This document shows positions 43,656-51,693 of a stretch of 64,000 bases of DNA, piece after piece. The translations under genes and the position numbers were made by a program. How positions within the stretch are numbered: the first letter of the stretch is position 1; the number at the start of each line of letters is the position of its first letter. The notes under the pieces were generated by a model. It was not told the origin of the DNA, ran no database searches, and saw only the letters and a program-made list of their open reading frames with translations. The stretch is from Phyllobacterium sophorae (lineage in GTDB: Bacteria > Pseudomonadota > Alphaproteobacteria > Rhizobiales > Rhizobiaceae): NCBI RefSeq assembly GCF_003010965.1, contig NZ_PGGM01000015.1, forward strand, positions 62,001-126,000, in the 5' to 3' direction.

Positions 43656-45005
43656 TCAGGCGAGGCTGGTGTTGGCGAGGATCCAGTCGAGCAACAGCTT
43701 GCTTGTCGCCGCTGCGTTCTTCTCGCTGATCTGAGGCGGTCTGATCTCGAAGACAGGACCAATTCGTCGCATGCGCGGCACCGTGGCGGCCTTTGCCGCT
43801 TCATAGTCATCGGTGTCAAATCCCATGGCCTCTATGATCAACCGCGGTGCCGGCCGATCACGGATGCTGATATCGAGAATGAAATCCGGCCGGCAGGGAC
43901 CATCTTCCGTCGAGACAGCAAAGAGTGGCTTGTGAATGGCAATCTTCATGAACGGGGCGGCTTTGGCGAGGGCGGCCTGCGCCCAGATCAGAAAATCGAG
44001 AACCGAGCGCTCGAAACCACTTTCGACGGGATAGAGTGTATCGCCGCTATAGACGGGCTGTGCATAGGCCTGGACCGCCCGCATTGGCCCTTCGTTGTCG
44101 TCGCCGTCGTCGAAATTGATGATCGTGAGGAACGGCCCGCGATTTTTTGGATCGCCGCGCAAGGGACGGCGAACCCGAGTCGCGACATCGATGTGGCCAG
44201 CAAGGGAAGCTGGATAGATCTTGCTTTCCGTGATGCCCGTCGCAGAAACTGTCATGAAAGCAGTGGGCCGCTGCGTTGACGGCCAATCGGGCTTGGACTT
44301 TTTAAAGTTCCGTTGCCAGAAGCTCGTTTCGTCAAAGTAATCGGTCGCCCAGGTCGAGAGCAGGCTGGAAAGCCGCCATGTCCGCAGCGCCTTCAGCGAT
44401 TTTGCGTGCGCCTTGATGCGCTTGGCCTGATCGGTGAGTTTAGGGATTTGTTCCTGATCCTGAATTGGCGGTATCCTGTTGAGGCCCGCACCGTCGAGCA
44501 GCCGCCACAGCTGTATGCCAAGCGCTGACGGTCTGTCGCTGCGCGTCGGTGCAACCGGAGCGATTGAGGCATCGCGATCTGCAATTTTGTCGGCAACCGC
44601 AGGCAGTCCATCGAAATATGATGTGTTTTTCGGGATTACCGGCCGCAGAAAGAACCTTATATCGGCCTTCGTTGCTCCGTATTCCCTGTCGAACCGAAAC
44701 GGACAACCTTCAGCGTGGTTGGGTCTGTCTGAACGAGCAAGCGGATCACCAACGGCGCGCGACAGCCGCTTAAGCGTGTAGGTGTGGGACTGGCGAACGG
44801 GAGCGAGGAGCGGTCTATGGTCTCCCTGCAGGCAGTCACAGGCGATCCAGCCGTCGTTGCTGTGCGCACTCTTGATCACACCGAGGGCCGCTTCATCGTC
44901 CTTGTCGCTGGAGGAATTGTCATACCATCGCCGCAAGGACAACGCGTCGAAATCGTCAATATCGGCGATGGTGTAGGTCGGGTGCTGGCGAAGAACGACT
45001 TTCAT
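43656..45005 (-). CDS. Uncharacterised plasmid protein with Cys cluster and PD-(D/E)xK-like region
   Basis: The 449-residue soluble protein is not one I can name. Near the N-terminus GWIACDCLQGDH and HAEGCPFRF provide Cys and His residues that could bind a metal. Near the C-terminus FERSVLDFLIWAQ, then CRPDFILDISI and RLIIEAMGFDTDDYEAAK resemble the order E...PD...E of restriction-endonuclease-like folds, with methionine where the lysine would be expected. It is upstream of the ParB-like gene on the same strand. A nuclease-like or DNA-processing role in plasmid biology is an inference of low certainty. Confidence 0.6.
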   Translation of the reverse strand: MKVVLRQHPTYTIADIDDFDALSLRRWYDNSSSDKDDEAALGVIKSAHSNDGWIACDCLQGDHRPLLAPVRQSHTYTLKRLSRAVGDPLARSDRPNHAEGCPFRFDREYGATKADIRFFLRPVIPKNTSYFDGLPAVADKIADRDASIAPVAPTRSDRPSALGIQLWRLLDGAGLNRIPPIQDQEQIPKLTDQAKRIKAHAKSLKALRTWRLSSLLSTWATDYFDETSFWQRNFKKSKPDWPSTQRPTAFMTVSATGITESKIYPASLAGHIDVATRVRRPLRGDPKNRGPFLTIINFDDGDDNEGPMRAVQAYAQPVYSGDTLYPVESGFERSVLDFLIWAQAALAKAAPFMKIAIHKPLFAVSTEDGPCRPDFILDISIRDRPAPRLIIEAMGFDTDDYEAAKAATVPRMRRIGPVFEIRPPQISEKNAAATSKLLLDWILANTSLA

Positions 45006-45106
45006 AGGGTCTCGTCCACGTTTTTCAGCGAAGCCAAGGTGGCCGCGTATCGCACGAAGCGGACAGGCGCATAAAAATCATCCTGCCACAAGTGACCACT
45101 AAATCC

Positions 45107-45125
45107 AACTAGAGTATGTTTTTTT
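45107..45125 (+). promoter_or_regulatory. T4SS-region repeated element, site A (XRE gene promoter)
   Basis: AACTAGAGTATGTTTTTTT lies 142 bases before the XRE regulator gene and matches the element in front of four other transcription units to 63.8 kb. A related GCTAGAGGATAACTAG lies at 45252-45267, next to the start codon, where a bound regulator would block initiation. Confidence 0.6.
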
Positions 45126-45266
45126 CGAAAAAGCGCAGATTGGAAAATGCGGCATTTGTGACGGTCCCAATCTCTTTCTTTTCCGTTAGTTACGAGTCAT
45201 CATCCGCCACTCATGGCGGCGTTCAATAAATAGACCAGTATCAGCTGTGAGCTAGAGGATAACTAG

Positions 45267-45605
45267 ATGCCAATATACAAAGGCCAGCTGGAGAAAAGTG
45301 TGGAGCTGGCAATCTTCGCAACGCGCATGGCCGCCGCCTTGAAGGCAATGCGCAAACGTGACCGCATCAAGATGAAGGACTTGGCCAGACGCGTCGGCAT
45401 ATCAAGTACCCATATGACGAAAATAATGCGAGGCCAGGCGAATATCTCCCTGAGCCTGCTTTACTGTTTTTGCAAGGAACTTGATATTCCAGTGACCGAC
45501 CTGATTGGAAAGTGGGCCGACGGGTCGACCGAAATCCCGGAGAGCGTAAAGGAGGATGATCGCCGGGATTCGGGCCGGAAAGATTATGATCCAGTCCTTT
45601 ATTGA
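45267..45605 (+). CDS. XRE-family helix-turn-helix regulator
   Basis: The 112-residue protein has a Cro/CI-type DNA-binding domain at residues about 30-75 (KMKDLARRVGISSTHMTKIMRGQANISLSLLYCFCKELDI) and a short acidic tail. It is convergent with the histidine-kinase gene, whose stop lies 18 bases away. Its promoter holds the ACTAGAG element found before the T4SS and exported-protein operons, so it is the leading candidate for the factor that binds that element and represses its own gene. The direct evidence is only position and repeat occurrence. Confidence 0.85.
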   Translation: MPIYKGQLEKSVELAIFATRMAAALKAMRKRDRIKMKDLARRVGISSTHMTKIMRGQANISLSLLYCFCKELDIPVTDLIGKWADGSTEIPESVKEDDRRDSGRKDYDPVLY

Positions 45606-45622
45606 GGTAATCGCCTTGGCGG

Positions 45623-46852
45623 TTACAGCACATAAACGATGCGCACGACCGTGCCCTTTTCGGGCGCCGAGGTAATTTTTAATTTGCCGGCCATTGTCCT
45701 GACGAGCTCCACGCAATTGGTCAGCCCAAGCCCAACATGAACCCCTGCCTTTGTCGAGAAGAACGGCTCCCGGGCCTTGGCGAGAATGGAAGCGGGCATG
45801 CCAACCCCGTTGTCGATGACGGTAAGAACGAGCTGCGCGCGTCGCCAGAACCGATGCCGGACTTGTGCTTTAATCATGATCAACGGATCCGATTTCCGTG
45901 CAACGGCGTTGACGGAATTTCGAACCAGTTCGTCAATAAGCAGATGAAATTGGTATGCGGGGACGATGACAGCACCCGCGTCATCTTCAATTTCCATTTG
46001 CAATCTGACCGGGCAGTTTTTCTCGATATCGCCGAGCAGATCGCCAAGTGCAGCGATTTTGGACCGCGTCCGCGCATGGCCCATGGTCATCATGCCTTCG
46101 TTGATCTCATCAAGTTCAGCGATCGTGCTGCGGGCGGCGGCCAAGGCATCCGGCGATTGAGGACAATCGCGGTTCAGGAATACGCGCAGCGCTGCAATGC
46201 GCGATCGCGTCATATGCGCGAACAGCGACGCAAACGATCGGATATGATGATCCTTTCGCCGCGCAACGGAACTCTGCTGCAGTATAAAAAGCAGCGCAAT
46301 GCTCAAAACCAGAATGGCCACGGCGAAGAACAGCTTGTTTCTGATTGCCCTGGCTTCAATGGCGGCAGTGGCACGCAACGTGAGGCTGTGGGCGAGCGTT
46401 ACGCCGGAGATGCGGAAGACGTCGGTTTCAAATTTTGCAATGGATTGCAGGGCTTCATCCAACTCATCATTTGCTTTGATATGAGGCAAAAGCGTTTCAT
46501 TGATCTGCGCCACAGTCCGCTCAAGCATATCTATTTCTGAAGTGTCGAGAAAGCGGTCTACATATTCCAGTTGCAACAATGCCTTCAGGTTGAAGGCCAG
46601 CAACATGACTTCAGGCAGGAGGCGTGGTTGCGGTTTATTGGTGGCGTTAGCGATATAGAGATATCCCTTGATCGTGGCGAGCTTCTCGCGTGCCTGCGAT
46701 GCGCGGTCTTGAATCTCGAAGGTTTGGCTCATGATCTCATCGGTCTGCACGCGGTAGAGGTCAGCGCGCAAAAACGACCAGAAACACAGTCCGGCCGCAA
46801 CGACCAGCACAACGTAGACGATGGTCGTGAGGTATTTGCCCCATTTCATCAT
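45623..46852 (-). CDS. Membrane-bound sensor histidine kinase
   Basis: The 409-residue protein has two membrane segments (residues about 8-27 and 173-192) around a helical periplasmic sensor domain. The putative phosphoacceptor is His213 in FAHMTRSRIAAL, which departs from the usual H-E-x-x-x-P core. The ATPase domain is standard: DELVRNSVNAV (N box, about 308), DNGVGM (347), REPFFSTK and HVGLGLTNC (372). It is the last gene of a four-gene operon that begins with the response regulator. Its start codon shares a base with the stop of the gene before it (TGATG). Confidence 0.88.
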   Translation of the reverse strand: MMKWGKYLTTIVYVVLVVAAGLCFWSFLRADLYRVQTDEIMSQTFEIQDRASQAREKLATIKGYLYIANATNKPQPRLLPEVMLLAFNLKALLQLEYVDRFLDTSEIDMLERTVAQINETLLPHIKANDELDEALQSIAKFETDVFRISGVTLAHSLTLRATAAIEARAIRNKLFFAVAILVLSIALLFILQQSSVARRKDHHIRSFASLFAHMTRSRIAALRVFLNRDCPQSPDALAAARSTIAELDEINEGMMTMGHARTRSKIAALGDLLGDIEKNCPVRLQMEIEDDAGAVIVPAYQFHLLIDELVRNSVNAVARKSDPLIMIKAQVRHRFWRRAQLVLTVIDNGVGMPASILAKAREPFFSTKAGVHVGLGLTNCVELVRTMAGKLKITSAPEKGTVVRIVYVL

Positions 46853-47400
46853 CAGTCAGCAGGCCTCAGCTTAACGGCGAACCAGACCCAAATCGAGTTG
46901 CGGGCGGGAACATAGGATTTCGGAAGCTGATCGAGCGGCCAAACGATGTAGTAAGGCCCGCCATCATCAAGCGAAAGCGGCTTGAAATCTTGGCCTTCAG
47001 TGCAAGCGCCACTTGATCGATCCGCATCGCTGCAGGATCTTTCGATCGCCACGATCGGCGCGTAGGCAGTGATTTCTTCGTTTGTGATTTTGGTAATGAA
47101 ATTATCGAATGCTGTTACCTCAACGCCGTCGCGTCCGTCGATCTTGTTCTTGGCGACGACATCTTTCAGGAACGGACCGCGGAATGTGAATTTTTCGCCG
47201 GCCTTGCTCCAGGGCGTCTCTGTATCGATCTCGTGTTGAGGGAAATCCTGTTTCAGCTGATCAAACGCGTAGGTCGCAAGTTTGTCGCCGGCTTTGTTTT
47301 CGATGCTGATGGCGGCTGGATCATGCCCGGCAGACAATGCAGGGGCGGAAATAATTGCGATCGCACATAAGCTGGCCGGGATCAGTTTAGGCAATTGCAT
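46852..47400 (-). CDS. Exported molybdopterin-dependent-oxidoreductase-fold protein (SUOX-like, small)
   Basis: The 182-residue protein has a signal peptide (MQLPKLIPASLCAIAIISA, cleavage near LSA-GH). The mature part reads like the small periplasmic proteins of the sulfite-oxidase fold: TPWSKAGEKFTFRGPFLKDVV, VEVTAFDNFITKI and GGPYYIVWPLDQLP before a final NSIWVWFAVKLR. Four cysteines, some of them in the CSDADRSSGAC stretch, are not typical. ATG 47400 has GGAGGAC upstream; the longer open frame lacks support. It is encoded between the FkbM gene and the histidine kinase and probably supplies the ligand signal to the kinase's periplasmic domain; that is inference. Confidence 0.75.
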   Translation of the reverse strand: MQLPKLIPASLCAIAIISAPALSAGHDPAAISIENKAGDKLATYAFDQLKQDFPQHEIDTETPWSKAGEKFTFRGPFLKDVVAKNKIDGRDGVEVTAFDNFITKITNEEITAYAPIVAIERSCSDADRSSGACTEGQDFKPLSLDDGGPYYIVWPLDQLPKSYVPARNSIWVWFAVKLRPAD

Positions 47401-48097
47401 GGATGTCCTCCGGTTGATACTCTCGCGGGTCGGTATTGCGAGAAAACAGCACACAAGGACCGCTTGATCCGCGTGGATCGTAGGCAAAGCCTTTGTCGGC
47501 CATCGCGCTTGTGACTGCCCTGACACCCTCCAGGCCATATAGATGGTCGTGAAATTCCAGAAAAACGCGTTCAACGCCGGGCAATCTGGCACGGGTAAGC
47601 AAATCCAGCTCTGCCCCTTCTATATCCATGACGACGAGGTCAATATCAGCGCGCGTGATAACCTCGTCGATGTTGGAGGACTTGACCTGGATCGAGTCGA
47701 TGTAGGGTCCTTGATGCTTGATCAGTGACGACATCCATAAGTCTTCACGCACATAGAAGGTAAAATCGCGCGACGGTCCTGCCGTTAGCAAGCCATGCTC
47801 CAATTCCACATTGTTCCGGTTGTTGGCACGGATGACTCTCTTGGCCAAACGGACAGTGTGGGGATTGGCTTCGAAAGCCATGACGTGGGCGCCCTCAACC
47901 CCCGCGAGAAGGGAGGTGATGACCCCTATTCCGCTTCCGAGTTCGAGAATGCGGTCATTTGGTTTTGCGGCTTTCAGCGCCCACCGGGCTTCCTTCGCTT
48001 CGTAGGATCCGTCTTTTAGAGCTGACCATATAACGTCGGATACATCATCGGGTGAAATCGGGACGTGAAGCCCATGCAGCCTGAAAGTGCTCGGCAT
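47387..48097 (-). CDS. FkbM-family SAM-dependent methyltransferase
   Basis: The 236-residue protein has the SAM-binding motif ILELGSGIGVITSLLAG, the acidic loop VMAFEANPHTVRLAKR and the FkbM motif DLVVMDIEGAELDLL. These enzymes methylate hydroxyl groups on sugars, lipids or small molecules. ATG 48097 overlaps the stop of the response-regulator gene (TAATG), and the gene end overlaps the following start by 14 bases. Its placing between a response regulator and a kinase gene is unusual; methylation of an envelope component sensed by the system is one idea, unproven. Confidence 0.85.
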   Translation of the reverse strand: MPSTFRLHGLHVPISPDDVSDVIWSALKDGSYEAKEARWALKAAKPNDRILELGSGIGVITSLLAGVEGAHVMAFEANPHTVRLAKRVIRANNRNNVELEHGLLTAGPSRDFTFYVREDLWMSSLIKHQGPYIDSIQVKSSNIDEVITRADIDLVVMDIEGAELDLLTRARLPGVERVFLEFHDHLYGLEGVRAVTSAMADKGFAYDPRGSSGPCVLFSRNTDPREYQPEDIHAIA

Positions 48098-48747
48098 TAC
48101 AATCCTTTCGGTAGTGCGCCTTGCTTGAGAAGTTTGGCGCGGGCGCGTTTGTAATGCCTCTCGGCCGATTCTCCATTGATGCCGAAGCGATTGCCCAGTT
48201 CGTCGTAGATTTGCCTCCGGGTCTTGCCATCTGGTCGCTGCCGCACCCAATTCAGGATTTCCTGTTCCCGTGGGGTTAGTTCGGAATAGACAAATTCGGG
48301 TGGCCCAGTTGTTTCGTCGGAAAAACGAACGCTTTCGCCATGATTGGCAACATCATCCAGAACATCCACCATAGATCCGGGCCTTATGACATTCTTGGCA
48401 AGATAGGCCAGAACACCGAGTTTCTGCAGGGCTTGCCATTCTTCGTCGGTGTCGGATCCGGTAATGACAAAATGCATCGCGTCGGGCGATGCTTCCATAA
48501 TTGTTTGAACCACTGCAATGCGGTCCGCCTGTGACCTCGGGTCAAACCCGGGCAAACCGGGGTCAATGACGACTAAATCGAATTGATTAGTCTCCAGCAT
48601 ATCCATGGCTTGAGACATATTGGCGGCACCTTGTACAAAACAAGTGGCCAAAGCAGCTTTCAACTCGTCAACGAGAATTGTGCGCATAAGGTGCTGATCC
48701 TCAACAACCAGCACATTTTGCACGTATTCTGTCGTCATTTCCATCAT
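48097..48747 (-). CDS. Response regulator with REC and LuxR/NarL-type output domain
   Basis: The 216-residue protein has a receiver domain with Glu16-Asp17, phosphoacceptor Asp62 in VVIDPGLPG, Thr95 and Lys117 in AYLAKNV. The C-terminal half (SELTPREQEILNWVRQ, then RRQIYDELGNRFGINGESAERHYKRARAKL) is a LuxR-like helix-turn-helix. It heads the operon that ends with a histidine kinase, so the two are probably partners. Two palindromes 21 bases apart lie upstream and may be its own binding sites. Confidence 0.9.
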   Translation of the reverse strand: MMEMTTEYVQNVLVVEDQHLMRTILVDELKAALATCFVQGAANMSQAMDMLETNQFDLVVIDPGLPGFDPRSQADRIAVVQTIMEASPDAMHFVITGSDTDEEWQALQKLGVLAYLAKNVIRPGSMVDVLDDVANHGESVRFSDETTGPPEFVYSELTPREQEILNWVRQRPDGKTRRQIYDELGNRFGINGESAERHYKRARAKLLKQGALPKGL

Positions 48748-48828
48748 TGCATTGCCCTCGGTGCCGCAACAATTTGTACCGTCGATGTCTCCAACAGACG
48801 TTTTGTGGCCTTTCGAAAGAGAAAGCTA

Positions 48829-48866
48829 GGGGACATTCGTGTCCCCCTTCGGGACAGTCGTGTCCC
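48829..48866. promoter_or_regulatory. Tandem palindromes in the response regulator / 48931 divergent promoter
   Basis: GGGGACA-TTCG-TGTCCCC (48829-48846) and GGGACA-GTCG-TGTCCC (48851-48866) share the form GGGACA-N4-TGTCCC, and their centres are 21 bases apart, two turns of the helix. They lie in the 183-base region between divergent starts. This arrangement suits cooperative binding of two dimers, most simply of the response regulator itself. Confidence 0.65.
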
Positions 48867-48930
48867 CTTTTACGCATAATCCGTTTGGATTAGTCTTAAC
48901 CCATGAATGGCTGTTCGGGGAAGGCTAAGC

Positions 48931-49293
48931 GTGACGTTATCGATCCTGGCCTCAGATGGTGTCCTTGTGGAAGGTGAAGAACAGCCGGTGTTGATGGTCA
49001 TCCGCCGGCACACCCTGACGAGACAAGAGATCGATCGGCTCTATGGGGAATGGGCTGATTGTGATGAATTGAGCGATCGGTGCCTGGAACTCGAAAGACG
49101 GCTAAACGCCGCGACAGATGCTGAACAGCTGGCACGATCGGAATTTTTGCATCATCCGGCGACGACGCTTGAAGATGTGGCTCTCAAGGTGAAGCACGTC
49201 CGGTTCCTTCTCTCAGATGGCGACGAGGCACTGGACAGGCACGAACTCGATGCCCTGTTGCAATCGCTGGCGCTCCGACGCAAAAAACGGTGA
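48931..49293 (+). CDS. Hypothetical coiled-coil protein
   Basis: The 120-residue protein starts with GTG at 48931, chosen because GGGGAAGG lies at 48917-48924; the ATG at 48907 has no such site. It is charged and mostly helical (HTLTRQEIDRLYGEWADCDELSDRCLELERRL), with no signal or membrane segment. It is divergent from the signalling operon across the paired palindromes and is followed closely by another helical protein. No family is recognised. Confidence 0.65.
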   Translation: MTLSILASDGVLVEGEEQPVLMVIRRHTLTRQEIDRLYGEWADCDELSDRCLELERRLNAATDAEQLARSEFLHHPATTLEDVALKVKHVRFLLSDGDEALDRHELDALLQSLALRRKKR

Positions 49294-49317
49294 CATGTGG
49301 TACCGAAGTGGACTTTC

Positions 49318-49719
49318 ATGGATTTTAGAAACCACAACGGTCTGTTCACTGGCGCCGACGCTGCATTCCGAAAAGAGCTGGGGCCGCTTATCGACCTGTC
49401 TGACGAGCTTCAACGACGTCTCGATGACTATAGGGCCGCTGAAAGTCTGGCTGAACAAAGCGAGCGCTGGGAAAAGGTCGAAGACGCCCACCGCGAGATC
49501 ATGGCGACATGGCGGTTATCCTTTTTGCGGGCGCGTAGCGCGGTCAATGTCCATCTTGCTGAAATGGGACTGAACGTCTTAAATCCCGAGCACGAGAACT
49601 TGCGAAAAACTGTGCAGGACCTGTGTCAGCCATCGGTCACAATGGCCGTATCCCTGCTACAATTTGAAGATGCGCGGAAGGAAAGAAGGGCGAACCTGGC
49701 ACAGAATACTGACTGGTAG
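49318..49719 (+). CDS. Hypothetical helical protein
   Basis: The protein of about 133 residues (140 if the GTG at 49297 is used) starts MDFRNHNGLFTGADAAFRKELG and is largely helical and charged, with ERWEKVEDAHREIMATW in the middle. No export signal is visible. It begins 24 bases after the previous gene and probably shares its promoter with the tandem palindromes. The function is not recognised. Confidence 0.6.
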   Translation: MDFRNHNGLFTGADAAFRKELGPLIDLSDELQRRLDDYRAAESLAEQSERWEKVEDAHREIMATWRLSFLRARSAVNVHLAEMGLNVLNPEHENLRKTVQDLCQPSVTMAVSLLQFEDARKERRANLAQNTDW

Positions 49720-49803
49720 TCAATTCTCAATCTCATAACGGGCAAATAAGAATGCCGCGACAATACCTTGCGCCGCACCTTGAATTTCCCGACCGGCTGA
49801 TGG

Positions 49804-50337
49804 TTAATGGTCTAGATTGAACCAGTAGCGTTTTTTCACGCCTTGGCCATTCTTGATATCAAAGAAGTAGGGTTCCGCGCGGCGTTTGCGCGGCTGGAAA
49901 ATCGTCTGCAGGCAACTGTTTTCCCCGGCGCCGGCGGTAGTGCGATACTGGATCCTTTTGAAGTTCTTCAAAGCATTCCTATCCTGGCAAACATTGACCA
50001 TTTTTTCGCAACGGTTCGGTTCCGAGCGATTGCCGTCATGTCCGGATTCGGAATAGGCCACTTTGAAGCCCGCAGGGCAGTCTTCATAATTTTCTCGGCC
50101 GGGTCTGCCGGTTCCGGAGCTGGGGCAAATCGGCCATGAGAATCCGGGCTTGGCCATCGCCGCGATCAGCTTGTACATCGGCGGTTTGCAGTAGGGAACG
50201 CCGTGCCACGATGGATTTGCCGATGCGGCACACAAGAGAACCTGACATCCCCAAGGTGCGTCATCGGCGCTTGCTTCCAGCGGAGCGAATGAGACGACGG
50301 TTGCCAAGGCGGCGGCAGCAAAAGAATGTGACTTCAT
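49804..50337 (-). CDS. Exported cysteine-rich protein, last gene of exported-protein operon
   Basis: The 177-residue protein has a clear signal peptide (MKSHSFAAAALATVVSFAPLEASA-DD). The mature part has about eight cysteines and the motifs WGCQVLLCAASANPSWHGVPYC and PGFSWPICPSSGTG. It looks like the small plasmid-borne secreted proteins found near rhizobial T4SS genes, but no function is known to me. It is the last of six minus-strand genes from 53015 that are separated by 38 bases at most. Confidence 0.72.
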   Translation of the reverse strand: MKSHSFAAAALATVVSFAPLEASADDAPWGCQVLLCAASANPSWHGVPYCKPPMYKLIAAMAKPGFSWPICPSSGTGRPGRENYEDCPAGFKVAYSESGHDGNRSEPNRCEKMVNVCQDRNALKNFKRIQYRTTAGAGENSCLQTIFQPRKRRAEPYFFDIKNGQGVKKRYWFNLDH

Positions 50338-50375
50338 GCGGGTGTCCTATCTCCGTTAGATTTTGAGGCAGGCCT

Positions 50376-50720
50376 TCATGGCGCGACCCATTCATTTTTG
50401 ATCCTGGCAAACTGCAGTTGCTTCGTTGTAATTTGACCGCCATTGCCGCCATTGAACTCGGCAATGCAGACGACGCCAGCCGCATTTGTGGACCGATTGC
50501 ATTGTCCCAGCTTCACGATCGCCTTGGGCCAGAGGATCTTACCGGTCTCCGCAACTGAAACTTTGCGCATTGCTGCGGTAGCTTGTTCGTCTGTCGGCAC
50601 ATCCAGTTGCGGAACTGCAGCGACAGGTTCAACTGTCATGCTGTGGACGCCATAACCGGCGCCGAAGCCAATACCCAAGGCGACGACGGTGAGGATGGAC
50701 AATGTTTGTGCGCGGGTCAT
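50376..50720 (-). CDS. Membrane-anchored or exported small protein
   Basis: The 114-residue protein has an N-terminal hydrophobic stretch (ILTVVALGIGFGAGYGV) that may stay as an anchor, since no clear cleavage site follows. The periplasmic part carries a pair of cysteines (LGQCNRSTNAAGVVCIAEF). It is the fifth gene of the exported-protein operon. No family recognised. Confidence 0.65.
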   Translation of the reverse strand: MTRAQTLSILTVVALGIGFGAGYGVHSMTVEPVAAVPQLDVPTDEQATAAMRKVSVAETGKILWPKAIVKLGQCNRSTNAAGVVCIAEFNGGNGGQITTKQLQFARIKNEWVAP

Positions 50721-50725
50721 TTCGG

Positions 50726-51052
50726 TTAGTCCTCCGTTGTCAGACCAAGCCGCTGGAGGATCAGCGTCGCGTTTTTCTCGCAGTCATTGCGCCATTCCGG
50801 TTTGGTGGCGCACGCGTGTGCGTACGTCGCGATCGCCGATGATGAAGACTGCGGCAACAGCTTGTATCCGAGGTGCATGTACTCCTTCTCGCGGTCGCTC
50901 GCACAGCCCCGACCAGCAGCACCACATTCTCCGGGATCGAGTTTTTGTGGCGGCTGCGCGGGCTGTTGCAACGTTTGGCCGGATGCTGTCGCGACGACCG
51001 ACAAGAAAAGTGCAGCGAGGGCGGCCGTTGAAATGGCAGGGCGGTTTCTCAT
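50726..51052 (-). CDS. Exported small protein
   Basis: The 108-residue protein has a Sec signal (ISTAALAALFLSVVATASG-QT) and a proline-rich linker QQPAQPPQKLDP before a region with four cysteines (GECGAAGRGCA, HACATKPEWRNDC). It overlaps the nuclease-fold gene upstream by four bases. No family recognised; cysteine spacing suggests two disulfides. Confidence 0.65.
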   Translation of the reverse strand: MRNRPAISTAALAALFLSVVATASGQTLQQPAQPPQKLDPGECGAAGRGCASDREKEYMHLGYKLLPQSSSSAIATYAHACATKPEWRNDCEKNATLILQRLGLTTED

Positions 51053-51693
51053 CGTATGTCCTCTTGGCGTAATGTCTTTTCCTGCCCTGCAACACTGCGC
51101 AAGACAGGAGGTAAGGGGAGGGGAGCCAGCGTTATTCCGACATCGCCGAGCGAGTGCACTGGATTCGCTTTTTCATAGCGATACCGCCACGGCGGCAACA
51201 GCCCTTGAGCCGACCACACGCCGAAACCCAGGCCACGCGCTTTGCGTTCAAGGTCGAAATACGCGGGCACCTGCGGTTCATTCGGGTAATTGTAGGCATA
51301 CCCGATGCCATCGGAAATCGCTGATGCGGCGAGATTGACATCGCCGACAAAGCAATGCGCAATGATAACGTCATTGCCGGCACGTATCAGGGGCGCACAA
51401 TTAACATCACGGCGCAGCGTGCGCAGTATCAGCCATGATCTGGAAACCTGCCCGACCGGCCACTCGATACCATCACTTGTGGCAGTCTGCTCGATTTCCG
51501 GCGCTTCATATCCTGCCAGGCGAACTGTTTCCTTCTGTTCGGTAAAGGCGAGCGATTTCCCATCAATCACGCGGACGCGACCGTATAGCTGCTCGGGCAA
51601 AGGCTTGCCTTTGCCCGATTCTTGCGCCACGGCTGACTGATGAGCTCCGGCCAACAGGGCCGCCAACATAATCGCTTTCCCAAATCCCGTCAT
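51049..51693 (-). CDS. Exported SNase-fold (thermonuclease-like) protein with altered active site
   Basis: The 214-residue protein has a signal peptide ending near AVA-QE. The staphylococcal-nuclease pattern is readable: RVRVIDGKSLAF, ETVRLAGYEAPEIEQ and the C-terminal ARGLGFGVWS. Compared with VIDGDT and LxxxDTPE of active nucleases, the second Asp of the calcium site is lysine and the D-T-P-E block reads E-A-P-E. The arginine in VRLAG remains. Nuclease activity is therefore doubtful. It is the first of three related neighbours by similarity and overlaps both adjoining genes by four bases. Confidence 0.72.
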   Translation of the reverse strand: MTGFGKAIMLAALLAGAHQSAVAQESGKGKPLPEQLYGRVRVIDGKSLAFTEQKETVRLAGYEAPEIEQTATSDGIEWPVGQVSRSWLILRTLRRDVNCAPLIRAGNDVIIAHCFVGDVNLAASAISDGIGYAYNYPNEPQVPAYFDLERKARGLGFGVWSAQGLLPPWRYRYEKANPVHSLGDVGITLAPLPLPPVLRSVAGQEKTLRQEDIR

